NCBI RefSeq assembly: GCF_039673065.1
Contig: NZ_JBDJKW010000003.1
Span: 248,001 to 312,000, forward strand
DNA: 64,000 bases
Reading direction: 5' to 3'
DNA from: Allobosea sp039673065
GTDB lineage: Bacteria > Pseudomonadota > Alphaproteobacteria > Rhizobiales > Beijerinckiaceae
The number at the start of each line of letters is the position of its first letter. Positions within the stretch are counted from its first letter, which is position 1. The position numbers and the translations under genes were made by a program. Below the pieces are notes generated by a model. The model saw only the letters and a list, made by a program, of their open reading frames with translations. It was not told where the DNA came from and made no database searches. This document shows, piece after piece, positions 1 through 8,380 of this stretch.

Positions 1-965
1 ACATCGGAATAGTCGACCAGCTTGCGCGCCACCTCGGCGCCGATGCGCTCCTGCGCCTCCTCGGTCGAGCCGCCGACATGCGGGGTCAGGATGACGTTCG
101 GCAGGCCCTGCAAAGGCGTGACGAAGGGCTCGCTGTTGGAGGCCGGCTCCTTCGGGAAGACGTCGACCGCCGCGCCCGCCAGATGGCCGGAGCGCAAGCC
201 CTCGGCCAGCGCCTCGAGATCGACCACCGTGCCGCGGGAATTGTTGATGAGATAGGCGCCCTTCTTCATCGCCGCGATCTGAGCGGCGCCGATCATGCCA
301 TGCGTCGCCGGTGTCTCCGGCACGTGCAGCGAGACGATGTCGCTGGCGCCGAGCAGCGTGTTCAGGCTGTCGACCGGCTCGGTGTTGCCATGGCGCAGGC
401 GGTCGGTGTGATCGTAATAGATCACCCGCATGCCCATCGCCTCGGCCAGCGTCGAGAGCTGGCTGCCGATATTGCCGTAGCCGACGATGCCGAGCGTCTT
501 GCCGCGCACCTCGAAGGCGCCGTTGGCCGACTTGTCCCAGCCGCCCTGATGCGCCGAGCGCGAGCGGTCGGGAATGCGCCGCAGCAGCATGACGATCTCG
601 CCGATGGTCAGTTCTGCGACGCTGCGCGTATTGGAGAAGGGCGCGTTGAACACCGGGATGCCGCGCAGGCGCGCAGCGTCGAGATCGACCTGGTTGGTGC
701 CGACCGAGAAGCAGCCCACCGCGAAGAGCCGCTTGGCGGCGGCGAAGACCGGCTCGGTCAGCTGCGTGCGCGAGCGGATGCCGAGCACATGCGTCTTCTC
801 GATCGCCTCGATCAGCTGCGCCTCGTCCAGCGCCTTGGGCAGCCGGGTCAGGTTGGTGTAGCCGGCCTGCTGCAGGGCGGCGACGGCGGAATCGTTGATT
901 CCCTCCAGGAGCAGGACGCGGATGCGGTCCTTGGGGAAGGAAAGCCGGTCGGTCGGAAGGGTCAT
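1..965 (-). CDS. serA: D-3-phosphoglycerate dehydrogenase, 5' part (cut by window start)
   Basis: Cytoplasmic NAD-dependent enzyme that oxidises 3-phosphoglycerate to 3-phosphohydroxypyruvate, the first step of serine synthesis. About 321 codons are visible from the ATG at 965. The N-terminus (MTLPTDRLSFPKDRIRVLLL) and the stretches GCFSVGTNQVDLDAA, FNAPFSNTRSVAEL and TPHVGGSTEEAQ follow the E. coli-type SerA closely. The nucleotide-binding glycine motif GYGNIG and the NNSRGTVVD segment of the catalytic domain are present. The family is about 410 residues long, so the C-terminal ACT regulatory domain should lie left of the window. It is transcribed away from the heme locus and appears independent of it: 123 bases separate it from hmuV on the same strand. 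Confidence 0.93.
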   Translation of the reverse strand, partial: MTLPTDRLSFPKDRIRVLLLEGINDSAVAALQQAGYTNLTRLPKALDEAQLIEAIEKTHVLGIRSRTQLTEPVFAAAKRLFAVGCFSVGTNQVDLDAARLRGIPVFNAPFSNTRSVAELTIGEIVMLLRRIPDRSRSAHQGGWDKSANGAFEVRGKTLGIVGYGNIGSQLSTLAEAMGMRVIYYDHTDRLRHGNTEPVDSLNTLLGASDIVSLHVPETPATHGMIGAAQIAAMKKGAYLINNSRGTVVDLEALAEGLRSGHLAGAAVDVFPKEPASNSEPFVTPLQGLPNVILTPHVGGSTEEAQERIGAEVARKLVDYSD

Positions 966-1088
966 GATGCGGCTGCTGGTCCGTGGGGGCGCCTTGGAGC
1001 AGGCGCGCGTCGGTCACCGGCGCGCGCCGCCTGCGGAAGCCATGGCTATAGACCTGCCTTCGCAGCGCACAACCGCAAAATTGTCGCG

Positions 1089-1931
1089 TTAGCCGCCCGC
1101 CGCACGCATCGGGACCACCGAACCGAGCCCGGAGAGATGCTGCTGCGGCAGCAGGAAGGGCTGTCCGGCCGGCGGCAGGCGGCTGAAGGACAGCGAGACG
1201 CGGAACACGCCGCGTAGCAACTCGTCGTCGAGGATGGCCGAGGGCTCGCCCTGCGCCACGATCGCGCCCTCGTGCATCACGACCAGGCGGTCGGCATAGG
1301 TCACGGCGAGGTTGAGATCGTGCAGCACCACCAGCACGGCGGCGCCCTGGGCTGCGATCTCGCGGGCGGCATCGAGCAGCGAGAGCTGGTGGCAGAGATC
1401 GAGGCTGGCAATCGGCTCGTCAAGGAACAGCACCTGGCGCTGCGCCAGCGAGCGCCCGGCCTCGAGCTGGCAGAGCGCGCGGGCGAACTGCACCCGCTGC
1501 TGCTCGCCGCCGGAGAGCGTCTGGTACTGGCGCTCGGCCAGGCCGATCACGCCGGCGGTGTCGAGCGCCCGCGCGACGATCGCGTCCTTCTGCGCCCGCC
1601 CCTGCGCCCGGCCGACGCCTTCGAGCCCGAGCCGCGCCACCTCGTAGACGCTGAAGGGGAAGGCGAGCTTCTGGTTCTGCACCATCACGGCGCGGCGGCA
1701 GGCGAGCTGCCAGGCCGGCGTCGCCGAAAGCGGCTCGCCTTCGAGGCGCACCTCGCCGCGGCTCGGCGCGATCTCGCCGGTCAGCAGCTTGAGCAGGGTC
1801 GACTTGCCGGCCCCGTTAGGCCCGACGACGATGGTCATCTGCCCGGTCTCGAGCGCGAGCGAGGCCGAGCGCACCAGCGCCGCCCCGCGCACGGAGAAGG
1901 CGAGATCGCGTGCCTCCAGGATCGCGCCCAT
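1089..1931 (-). CDS. hmuV: Heme ABC transporter ATP-binding protein HmuV
   Basis: ATPase subunit of the periplasm-to-cytoplasm heme importer HmuTUV, 280 residues from the ATG at 1931. Walker A (GPNGAGKST, about residues 37-45), the ABC signature LSGGEQQR and Walker B (VLFLDEP) are all intact, and the signature-to-Walker B spacing with the QLEAGRSLAQRQ insertion is characteristic of HmuV. A longer reading frame starts at 1973, but that extension overlaps the end of hmuU, so the ATG two bases after the hmuU stop (TGAGCATG) is the better start. Last gene of the hmuTUV operon. The heme assignment rests on the sequence and on neighbouring hmuQ and hutX. Confidence 0.92.
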   Translation of the reverse strand: MGAILEARDLAFSVRGAALVRSASLALETGQMTIVVGPNGAGKSTLLKLLTGEIAPSRGEVRLEGEPLSATPAWQLACRRAVMVQNQKLAFPFSVYEVARLGLEGVGRAQGRAQKDAIVARALDTAGVIGLAERQYQTLSGGEQQRVQFARALCQLEAGRSLAQRQVLFLDEPIASLDLCHQLSLLDAAREIAAQGAAVLVVLHDLNLAVTYADRLVVMHEGAIVAQGEPSAILDDELLRGVFRVSLSFSRLPPAGQPFLLPQQHLSGLGSVVPMRAAGG

Positions 1932-1933
1932 GC

Positions 1934-3046
1934 TCAGATCTCCGCGATCCGGCCGCGCCGCAGCAGCAGCCACAGGAAGAAGGGCGCACCGATGAAGGCG
2001 GTGACGATGCCGATCGGCAGCTCGGCCGGGGCGACCACCAGGCGGGCCACGATGTCGGCGCCGACCAGCAGCGCCGCCCCGCCCAGCGCCGAGAGCGGCA
2101 GCAGCAGCCGGTGGTCAGGCCCGACCGAGAGCCGGATCAGATGCGGCACGACGATGCCGACGAAGCCGATCACGCCTGCAGCCGCGACGCTCGCCCCGAC
2201 TGAGAGCGCCACCAGCACGATCGCGATCGCCTTGATGCGCTGCACCGGGATGCCGAGATGATAGGCCTCGGCCTCGCCCAGCATCAGCGCGTTGAGCCCG
2301 CGCGCCAGGAAGGGCACGGCGATCACCAGCGGCAGCACGATCGGCGCGACCGCCGAAAGCTTGGTCCAGCTCGCGCCGCCGAGGCTGCCCATCGACCAGA
2401 AGGTCAGGTCGCGCAGCTGCCTGTCGTCGGAGAGATAGGCGAGCAGCCCGGTGAGCGAGCCGGCAAGCGCGCCCAGCGCCACGCCGGCCAGCAGCATGGT
2501 CGCGACCGAGGTGCGGCCGTTGCGCGTCGCGATCAGGTAGAGCGCCAGCGTCGAAACCAGCCCGCCGAAGAAGGCGCCGAAGGGCAGCGCCGCGAAGGGC
2601 AGCTTCAGCGCCATGCCGGCGAGCAGCCTGTCGCCGAGCACGATCGTCGCCGCCGCCGCCAGCCCCGCGCCGGCCGAGACGCCGACCAGGCCGGGATCGG
2701 CGAGCGGATTGCGGAAGAGCCCCTGCATCAGCGCGCCCGAGATCGCCAGCGCCGCCCCGACCAGCGCGCCGAGCAGCAGGCGCGGCATGCGGATATTGAG
2801 CACGACCAGCGCCTCGCGCCCGTCGAGCAGCGCCTGCGGCGCCAGCCCGAGCTTGGCGAGCAGGATCTCGGCGACGCGGCCGGGCGCGATCGCGAAGGCA
2901 CCGGCGCCGAGCGAGAGCAGCAGCAGCAGCAGGCAGAAGCCGGCCAGCACCAGCACGGTGACGAGGTTGCGCTGGCGCCGGCCCGCGGCGAGCCGCGCCA
3001 GCGCCTCGACGCCGGACGGCGCCGCCGGCTTGATCGCGAGGCTCAT
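1934..3046 (-). CDS. hmuU: Heme ABC transporter permease HmuU (FecCD family)
   Basis: Inner-membrane permease of the heme importer, 370 residues. A hydrophobic N-terminal helix (about residues 28-55) is followed by the FecCD-family core with RMPRLLLGALVGAALAISGALMQG, NPLADPGLVGVSAGAG and the cytoplasmic ATPase-contacting loop; the C-terminal part holds GVIGFVGIVVPHLIRL, a hallmark of BtuC/HmuU permeases. The ATG at 3046 overlaps the hmuT stop codon (ATGA), indicating translational coupling. Length and motif order match the family; nothing is missing. Works with HmuT (receptor) and HmuV (ATPase). Confidence 0.93.
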   Translation of the reverse strand: MSLAIKPAAPSGVEALARLAAGRRQRNLVTVLVLAGFCLLLLLLSLGAGAFAIAPGRVAEILLAKLGLAPQALLDGREALVVLNIRMPRLLLGALVGAALAISGALMQGLFRNPLADPGLVGVSAGAGLAAAATIVLGDRLLAGMALKLPFAALPFGAFFGGLVSTLALYLIATRNGRTSVATMLLAGVALGALAGSLTGLLAYLSDDRQLRDLTFWSMGSLGGASWTKLSAVAPIVLPLVIAVPFLARGLNALMLGEAEAYHLGIPVQRIKAIAIVLVALSVGASVAAAGVIGFVGIVVPHLIRLSVGPDHRLLLPLSALGGAALLVGADIVARLVVAPAELPIGIVTAFIGAPFFLWLLLRRGRIAEI

Positions 3047-4008
3047 GGCGCGGCGTACGCCTTGCCGGCATCCGACACCGCGATGCCGGCCTCGGGGTAG
3101 AGGAGCCCCATCAGGTCGCGCGCGGCGTCCGGCGTGCGCGGGCCGAAGCCGAGCAGATAGAGCCCGTCCATGCGGATCAACGCCTTGGTCTTGGCGGCCG
3201 GGGTCTGCGAGAAGGCCGGCGCCGCGAACAGCTCGTCGGCCGAGGAGCCGTGCGCCGCAGTGTGGCGCATCATCACGATGTAGTCGGGCGCGGCGTTGAT
3301 GATCGCCTCGTCGGTCATCGGCTTGTAGCCCTCGACCGCGGCGGCGGCGTTGATGCCGCCGGCCAGCGCGATGATGCCGTCGGCGGTGCTGTTGCGCCCG
3401 CCCACCATGGTGCGCCCGTTCTGGGTCGAGAGCACGAAGAGCACGCGCTTGCGCGCCGGCAGCCGGGCGCGCTGGGCGTCGAGCGCGACGAAGGCTTCGC
3501 GCACCCGCTCCGCCAGGGCCTGCGCTGGCCCCGCGGCGCCGGCAGCCTTGCCGATCACCGCGATCTTGTTGACCACGGCGTCGGCGGTGAAGGCCTCGGG
3601 CACGTCGGCGATCGGCGTGCCGGATTCGCGCAGCAGGGCGAGCGCGTCCGGCGGCCCCGCGCCCTCGACCGCGATGACCAGCGTCGGCCGCAGCGAGAGC
3701 ACGCCCTCGGCCGAGAGCGCCCGGACATAGCCGACGCTCTTTTTCTCCTTCAGCGCCTCCGGCGGCCACTGGCTGGTGGTGTCGACGCCGACCACCTTGT
3801 CCTGCAGGCCGAGCGCGTAGAGCACCTCGGTGATCGCGCCGCCGACCGCGACGATGCGGGCGCTCGCACCGGCGCTGTTGTCCTGGGCGCTTACAGCGAA
3901 CCCGCCCGCCGCCAGTGCCAGCGCGCCGGCCAGCGCGGCCACGGCCAGGCGACGACGGCGCTGCGACCGCGGAGCGGGCGAAGGCAGATGCTGCGGAGAA
4001 GGAAGCAT
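3043..4008 (-). CDS. hmuT: Periplasmic heme-binding protein HmuT
   Basis: Substrate-binding protein that takes heme from the outer-membrane receptor and passes it to HmuUV. 321 residues from the ATG at 4008. That start gives a compact signal peptide: arginine run (SQRRRR), hydrophobic core LAVAALAGALALAAGGFAV and a likely cut near SAQ. The frame stays open upstream to an ATG at 4071, which would add 21 residues before the arginines; this is possible but looks less like a signal peptide. The mature part has the type III binding-protein fold pattern, with RIVAVGGAITEVLYALG near its start and NGRTMVGGRNSTADGII in the middle. First gene of hmuTUV; no TonB-dependent heme receptor gene is present in the window. 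Confidence 0.9.
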   Translation of the reverse strand: MLPSPQHLPSPAPRSQRRRRLAVAALAGALALAAGGFAVSAQDNSAGASARIVAVGGAITEVLYALGLQDKVVGVDTTSQWPPEALKEKKSVGYVRALSAEGVLSLRPTLVIAVEGAGPPDALALLRESGTPIADVPEAFTADAVVNKIAVIGKAAGAAGPAQALAERVREAFVALDAQRARLPARKRVLFVLSTQNGRTMVGGRNSTADGIIALAGGINAAAAVEGYKPMTDEAIINAAPDYIVMMRHTAAHGSSADELFAAPAFSQTPAAKTKALIRMDGLYLLGFGPRTPDAARDLMGLLYPEAGIAVSDAGKAYAAP

Positions 4009-4078
4009 GGATCCGGCCCTCGTCGGTTCGCACAGCGTCACGCCTCCGGAAGCCCGGAGTCGAAGCTGCATGTCATCT

Positions 4079-4095
4079 AAACTGGGAGCCAGTTT
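4079..4095. promoter_or_regulatory. Palindrome in the divergent heme promoter region, candidate operator
   Basis: AAACTGGGAGCCAGTTT is a perfect 7-3-7 inverted repeat within an unusually AT-rich island (about 4075-4155) between hmuT and hmuQ. The 7-3-7 architecture is the same as the Irr iron-control element of rhizobia, but the base sequence differs from that consensus, so the regulator is unknown. If the upstream ATG at 4071 were used for hmuT, the site would lie just 5' of it. Confidence 0.4.
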
Positions 4096-4128
4096 TTAGT
4101 TATTAAAAACAACATATACTGGCCTTTA

Positions 4129-4157
4129 TTGACGGAAATATTCAGCTTTACTAAGAG
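4129..4157 (+). promoter_or_regulatory. Possible sigma-70-type promoter for hmuQ-hutX
   Basis: TTGACG (4129-4134) is followed after 17 bases by TAAGAG (4152-4157), about 95 bases upstream of the hmuQ start. The -10 hexamer is weak. An AT-rich tract from 4096 to 4120 could hold the oppositely directed hmuT promoter. Confidence 0.3.
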
Positions 4158-4252
4158 AGGTCAAGAGCGGCGGAATTGCGTCCGCGCGGCCGCACCACGG
4201 CCGGGCGGCCTGCCGCGACCAGTCCAGCCAGTCAGCAGTCCGGGGAACACCG

Positions 4253-4600
4253 ATGTTCATCGCCATGAACCGCTTCAAGGTCGTCAAGGGTGAAGAGGCC
4301 GCCTTCATCGAGGTCTGGGCCTCGCGCAAGACCCGCCTGGACGAGATGAAGGGCTTCGTCTCCTTCAACCTGCTCAAGGGCCCGGAGAAGGAGGACCACA
4401 CCCTGTTCTCCTCGCACACGGTCTGGGAGACCAAGGACGACTTCACCGCCTGGACCCGCTCCGAGCAGTTCCGCGACTCGCACAGCAAGGCCGGCCAGCC
4501 GCGGCCGAAGCCGCTCTTCCTCGGCCATCCCGAGTTCGAGGGCTTCGAGTCGGTGCTGGGCGAGACCAACCCGAACCGGCCTCTCCAGGCCGCCGAGTGA
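4253..4600 (+). CDS. hmuQ: Heme-degrading monooxygenase HmuQ (IsdG/ABM family)
   Basis: Small cytoplasmic dimeric alpha-beta-barrel enzyme expected to cleave heme and release iron; 115 residues. The IsdG-type catalytic triad Asn/Trp/His is matched by N6 (MFIAMNRF), W67 (FTAWTRSE) and H77 (FRDSHSKAG), almost exactly the spacing known for IsdG and IsdI. The C-terminal GHPEFEGFE stretch is typical of the HmuQ/HmuD group of rhizobial heme loci. A GGGGAA ribosome-binding site precedes the ATG. It faces hmuTUV across a shared AT-rich regulatory region and is followed eight bases later by hutX, so degradation and carriage of imported heme are probably co-expressed. Bile-pigment product type cannot be read from sequence. 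Confidence 0.88.
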   Translation: MFIAMNRFKVVKGEEAAFIEVWASRKTRLDEMKGFVSFNLLKGPEKEDHTLFSSHTVWETKDDFTAWTRSEQFRDSHSKAGQPRPKPLFLGHPEFEGFESVLGETNPNRPLQAAE

Positions 4601-4608
4601 CGCCCGCC

Positions 4609-5133
4609 ATGTCGACCATGACCATGCCGGCGCCCTCCGCCGACGCGATGGCGCGGGTCCGCGAGGCCCTCGCCGCCAAGCCCGACGGCGTGATCGAGGC
4701 CGTCGCCCGCGAGCACGGCGTACCGACGCTCGCCGTGCTGGAGGCCGCACCGGCCGACCAGCGCCACCAAATCCCGGCCGAGCGCTTCGAGGATCTCTGG
4801 AAGCAGCTCGCGGGCTGGGGCACCGTGCTCTTCATCGTGCACACGCCCGACATCGTTCTGGAGTGCGAGGGCGAGCTGCCCGTCGGCTCCTTCGGCCACG
4901 GCTACTACAACATCCATGGCGACAGCCCGATCGGCGGACACATCAAGGCCGCCAACTGCACGGCAATCTATCTGGTCGACCGGCAGTTCCACGGCCGGCG
5001 CTCCTGCTCGGTGCAGTTCTTCAATGCCGCCGGCGAGGCCATGTTCAAGGTCTTCGTCCGTCGCGACAAGGCGCGCGAGCTGCTGCCCGACCAGGTCGCC
5101 CGCTTCGAGGCCCTGAAGCGCGACTTCGCCTGA
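4609..5133 (+). CDS. hutX: Cytosolic heme carrier, HutX/HugX family
   Basis: Intracellular heme-binding protein thought to receive heme from the importer and hand it to a degrading enzyme. 174 residues from the ATG at 4609. Family features are clear: an N-terminal helical segment with KPDGVIEAVAREHGVPTLAVLEA, the FEDLWKQLAGWGTVLFIVHTPDIVLECEGELP block, the GYYNIHGDSPIGGHIKA stretch and the C-terminal CSVQFFNAAGEAMFKVFVRRD. A GTG at 4597 overlapping the hmuQ stop and an ATG at 4618 are alternative starts. Sits directly behind hmuQ in one operon. The larger two-repeat HmuS protein of many heme loci is absent here and HutX probably fills its place. Confidence 0.88.
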   Translation: MSTMTMPAPSADAMARVREALAAKPDGVIEAVAREHGVPTLAVLEAAPADQRHQIPAERFEDLWKQLAGWGTVLFIVHTPDIVLECEGELPVGSFGHGYYNIHGDSPIGGHIKAANCTAIYLVDRQFHGRRSCSVQFFNAAGEAMFKVFVRRDKARELLPDQVARFEALKRDFA

Positions 5134-5378
5134 GCGGAGACGGCCCTGCGCCGAAAGGCCGCGTCGGCCCGGGGTCGCAAACCCTGTGTCCTGCGCTAAC
5201 TCTCGGGCTGCATGCGTCCGCGGCCTCGTGCTAAGCGGACGCCCCGATCTGTCATGCGAAGACACCGCGGCCCGAGGGGCGGAGCCACGTTCGTCTCGCC
5301 ATCGTCCTGCACCGTCGCCGACCGGGGAAAGCCCGACCGCGCGGGGCGCAGGACCGGCGTTAAGGAACGATTAACCAA

Positions 5379-6851
5379 GTGAGCGCAGCGTCCAAAGGGC
5401 CGGACAGGGGTGGCGACAAGGCTGCACAGGCCCGCCCTCCCACCTCCGGTTCCGCCGACGGGGCGGAGTTTCCGCCCGTCGCCGAGCATCTCGATATCGC
5501 GAGCGAGGCCGCGGACATGGCTGCTCACGTCACTTTCGAACGCGCGCTCGCGCCGGTGCCGATCGCCCGCAAGGCCATCGGCGCGCTGATTCGCCCGACC
5601 GCGGGCGTCGCCGCCGGCTTCCTGCTGGCGCTGCGCTACGTCCAGGCCCGCGTGCTCTCGATCTGGGGCCTGCTGATCGCCGCGGCCCTGTGCCCGCCGC
5701 AGGCCTTCGCCGATTTCGCGATCTATGCCGCGCTGGTCAATATCGTCTCGATCCCGGCGCTGCTGCGCTTCGAGGCGATCTTCTTCCAGGACAGCGACAC
5801 CGACCGGCTCGGCCGCGCCTTCCGGCTGGCGCTGGCCACCGGTGGCGGCTTCTCGGCGCTGCTCTGCCTCGTCGCGGCCGTCCTCGCCGCGACCGGCACG
5901 GTCCAGCCCGAGCACGCGCTGCTCTTCGTGCTCTCGCTGACCGGTCGCTCGGTGATCCGGCTCGCCACCGCCGAAGCCACCGCCGCCGGCGACATGCGCA
6001 CCATCGGCAATGCCGGCCTCGTCCAGTCGGTGGTCCAGCCGGCGGCGATGCTGGCGCTGATCCTCGCGCTCGACGGCTCGTCCACCGTGCTCTTCGCCGC
6101 CGACGCCCTCGGCCATGCCGTCGCGGCCGCCTATCTGGTCTGGCGCCGCCGCCACGCCATCCGCGATCTCGCCGTCACCGCGCCCTGGTCGCGCGAGGAA
6201 CTCTGGCGCTCCGCACGGCGCTGGCACGCCGCGCCGCGCATCCTGCTGCCCTCGGCCCTGCTCTCCTTCGGCTTCTCGGTCGTGCCGCTGGCGGCGCTGC
6301 CCTTCACCGACGACCCGATCTTCGCCGCGCAGGTGGCGCTGGCGATGCGGCTGCTCGACGTGCCGACCCAGATGTTCGCGGCCGTCACCGTGCCGGTGGT
6401 GATGAGCAATCTGCGCATCCGCCAGGGTGTCGTGCGCCGGCGCCGGGCGAGGCTGCTGACGCTCGGCCTGCTGGTGCTCGCCTTCGGCCTGTTCGGCGGC
6501 ATCGCCGGCGCGGCCTTCCTCGGCGGTTCCTGGCTGGAGGCGACGCAGTGGCACGGGCTCGACCGGGTGCTGCTGGCGCTGGCGCCCTTCTATGCCGGCA
6601 TCGCCATGGTCTCGCCGCTCCACGAAATGGGCACGCTGGCGCGCGCGCCGCAGCATCCGATGGCCGCCAATGCGGTGGCGATCGTCGCCGCCGTCGCGGT
6701 CATGGCCTGGTTCGGCACGGTCTCGCTGCCGATGCTGGCGGCGATCGGCGCGATCTCGCTGGCCCGCACCGCCGTCCATGCCCGCCTGACCTGGACGGGG
6801 ATCGATCTGCGGCAGGGAACCTTCGGCGCGGCGCGGACCTCGACGGGCTGA
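5379..6851 (+). CDS. Polytopic membrane protein, polysaccharide flippase-like
   Basis: 490-residue integral membrane protein with a GTG start preceded by AAGGA. About the first 75 residues are hydrophilic (rich in A, G, S and D); the rest holds roughly 10-12 hydrophobic segments of 20 residues separated by short arginine-rich loops (for example VWRRRHAIRD and RQGVVRRRRARLLT). This layout resembles Wzx/MurJ/MATE-type flippases of the polysaccharide transporter group, and there is no ATPase, channel or receptor motif. The substrate is unknown. It stands alone on its strand between hutX and a convergent phosphatase gene only six bases away. No glycosyltransferase neighbours support a specific polysaccharide role, so the call is by architecture only. 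Confidence 0.55.
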   Translation: MSAASKGPDRGGDKAAQARPPTSGSADGAEFPPVAEHLDIASEAADMAAHVTFERALAPVPIARKAIGALIRPTAGVAAGFLLALRYVQARVLSIWGLLIAAALCPPQAFADFAIYAALVNIVSIPALLRFEAIFFQDSDTDRLGRAFRLALATGGGFSALLCLVAAVLAATGTVQPEHALLFVLSLTGRSVIRLATAEATAAGDMRTIGNAGLVQSVVQPAAMLALILALDGSSTVLFAADALGHAVAAAYLVWRRRHAIRDLAVTAPWSREELWRSARRWHAAPRILLPSALLSFGFSVVPLAALPFTDDPIFAAQVALAMRLLDVPTQMFAAVTVPVVMSNLRIRQGVVRRRRARLLTLGLLVLAFGLFGGIAGAAFLGGSWLEATQWHGLDRVLLALAPFYAGIAMVSPLHEMGTLARAPQHPMAANAVAIVAAVAVMAWFGTVSLPMLAAIGAISLARTAVHARLTWTGIDLRQGTFGAARTSTG

Positions 6852-6857
6852 GCCGGC

Positions 6858-7580
6858 CTATTCGCGCCGGATCAGCCGGTCGGCCAGCAGCGAGGAGAAG
6901 AAGCCCGGCTTGAACTCGCGCTCGAGCCGCTGCGGGTCGTAATGCTCCGCCACCCAGTCGAGGAAGGCAATGCCGCGGCTCTCGCCCTCGCGGCGATAGG
7001 CCTCGAAGAACGCGTCGAGGATGCCGGTCTTGGCGAAGCGGAAATGGCCGTAGCGCAGCGACAGCGCCGCCATCGCCTCGGCCAGCGGCCGCTTCTCGTG
7101 CATCAGCAGATAGAGCGCCGCGAAGAAGCCGGCACGGTCAGCGCCCGACTTGCAGTGGACCACGGCCGGCAGCTCCAGCCCGGCGAAGAAGGCCGGCGCC
7201 GCCAGGATGGTCTCGCGCTCGGGCGCGCCGCGCGAGCGCAGCACGAACTCGACCAGCGTGATGCCATGGCGCTCGCAGGCCTCCTTCTGCAGCGGCCAGG
7301 CGCCGTGCTCGCGCCCGCCGCGCAGATTGACCACGGTGCGCACGCCCTGCCGCGCGAACCAGGCGATGTCGCCCGGTGCCGGCTGGGCCGCCCGCCAGAG
7401 CCTGGGCGTGACACGATGCGCGTTGAGATAGAGCAGCCGGAAGATGCCGTGATCGGCCAGCAGCATGTTGGTCCATGCGCGCAGGCGGTCGCCCGGCCCG
7501 GCCAGCGGCCGCTCCCAGCGGGCGATCCTCGCCATGCGCCGCGCATAGCGCTCCTCGGGGCTGCGCCAGTGGTTCAGCAT
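6858..7580 (-). CDS. Dual-specificity-type protein tyrosine phosphatase
   Basis: 240-residue cytoplasmic phosphatase-family protein. The Cys-based catalytic loop HCKSGADRAG (C143 to R149, the CX5R signature) is intact. Upstream, RLWRAAQPAPGDIAWFARQGVRTVVNLRGG is the usual beta-strand/loop entry of small bacterial tyrosine phosphatases, and H92 or D-rich loops further on may supply the general acid. The N-terminal 40 residues are basic and lack a signal peptide. Such enzymes occur across Hyphomicrobiales, and substrates may be protein phosphotyrosine or phosphoinositide-like molecules; none can be assigned here. Convergent with the flippase-like gene and divergent from ppa. Confidence 0.8.
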   Translation of the reverse strand: MLNHWRSPEERYARRMARIARWERPLAGPGDRLRAWTNMLLADHGIFRLLYLNAHRVTPRLWRAAQPAPGDIAWFARQGVRTVVNLRGGREHGAWPLQKEACERHGITLVEFVLRSRGAPERETILAAPAFFAGLELPAVVHCKSGADRAGFFAALYLLMHEKRPLAEAMAALSLRYGHFRFAKTGILDAFFEAYRREGESRGIAFLDWVAEHYDPQRLEREFKPGFFSSLLADRLIRRE

Positions 7581-7809
7581 CGGCGCGCGGCCCGCGGCAC
7601 GCGACAGGCCGGCAGAAAGATTGCGTCGGTCATGGCGGCCGGATAGCAGCGGCGGCAGGCGCGCGCAAATTCGGTAAGGTCCGGAGGTTAAGGCTGGCGC
7701 GGGCGGCGGGCGTTTACCGAAGGGTCCGTCAAACCGAAGGTCTCACTTGGCCTTTGCGCCGCGAACGCGCATAAGGCCGCCGACAGTTCAGTCAAGGCAG
7801 GTCAGGTTC

Positions 7810-8346
7810 ATGCGTCTCGACGCCATCGCCATCGGCAAGAATCCTCCCGAAGAAGTCAACGTCGTCATCGAGGTGGCGATCGGCGGCGAACCCATCAAAT
7901 ACGAGATGGACAAGGAAGCCGGCACGCTCTTCGTCGACCGGTTCCTCTATACGCCGATGCGCTATCCAGGGAACTACGGCTTCATCCCCCACACCCTTTC
8001 GGAAGACGGCGACCCGTGCGACGTGCTCGTCGCCAATACGCGCCCGCTGATCCCGGGCTGCGTCATCGCAGTGCGCCCGATCGGCGTGATGATGATGGAG
8101 GACGAGGGCGGCGGCGACGAGAAGATCATCGCCGTGCCGGTACCGAAGCTCACCAAGCGCTACGAGAACGTCAAGAACTACACCGACCTTCCGCAGATCA
8201 CACTGGACCAGATCCAGCACTTCTTCGAGCACTACAAGGATCTCGAGCCCGGCAAATGGGTCAAGCTAACCGGCTGGGGCGATGCCACCAAGGCCCGCCA
8301 GCTGATCGTCGAGGCGATCGATCGCGCCAAGGCCGCCAAGGCCTGA
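7810..8346 (+). CDS. ppa: Inorganic pyrophosphatase (family I)
   Basis: Soluble Mg-dependent hydrolase that splits pyrophosphate into two phosphates and pulls biosynthetic reactions forward. 178 residues, the normal length for the bacterial hexameric enzyme. The active-site signature DGDPCD lies in EDGDPCDVLV; other family landmarks are YEMDKEAG, DRFLYTPMRYPGNYGFIPHT, PIGVMMMEDEGGGDEKIIAVP and the C-terminal FFEHYKDLEPGKWVK. The frame is open to 7747, but the ATG at 7810 gives the standard N-terminus MRLDAIAIG and follows CAGGT. Single gene, convergent with the DUF1045 gene 34 bases downstream. Confidence 0.95.
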   Translation: MRLDAIAIGKNPPEEVNVVIEVAIGGEPIKYEMDKEAGTLFVDRFLYTPMRYPGNYGFIPHTLSEDGDPCDVLVANTRPLIPGCVIAVRPIGVMMMEDEGGGDEKIIAVPVPKLTKRYENVKNYTDLPQITLDQIQHFFEHYKDLEPGKWVKLTGWGDATKARQLIVEAIDRAKAAKA

Positions 8347-8380
8347 CGCCGCCGCTAAGGTAGCTGGGGCGCGCCGCGCC

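Noticed and set aside
1002..1035. GC-rich inverted repeat between serA and hmuV as a terminator
   Set aside because: GGCGCGCG and CGCGCGCC can pair on paper, but there is no T-tract and such repeats are common by chance at this GC content.
5186..5374. 62-codon frame in the gap between hutX and the flippase-like gene
   Set aside because: Composition is random-like and it has no ribosome-binding site; the gap (5134-5378) shows no convincing gene.
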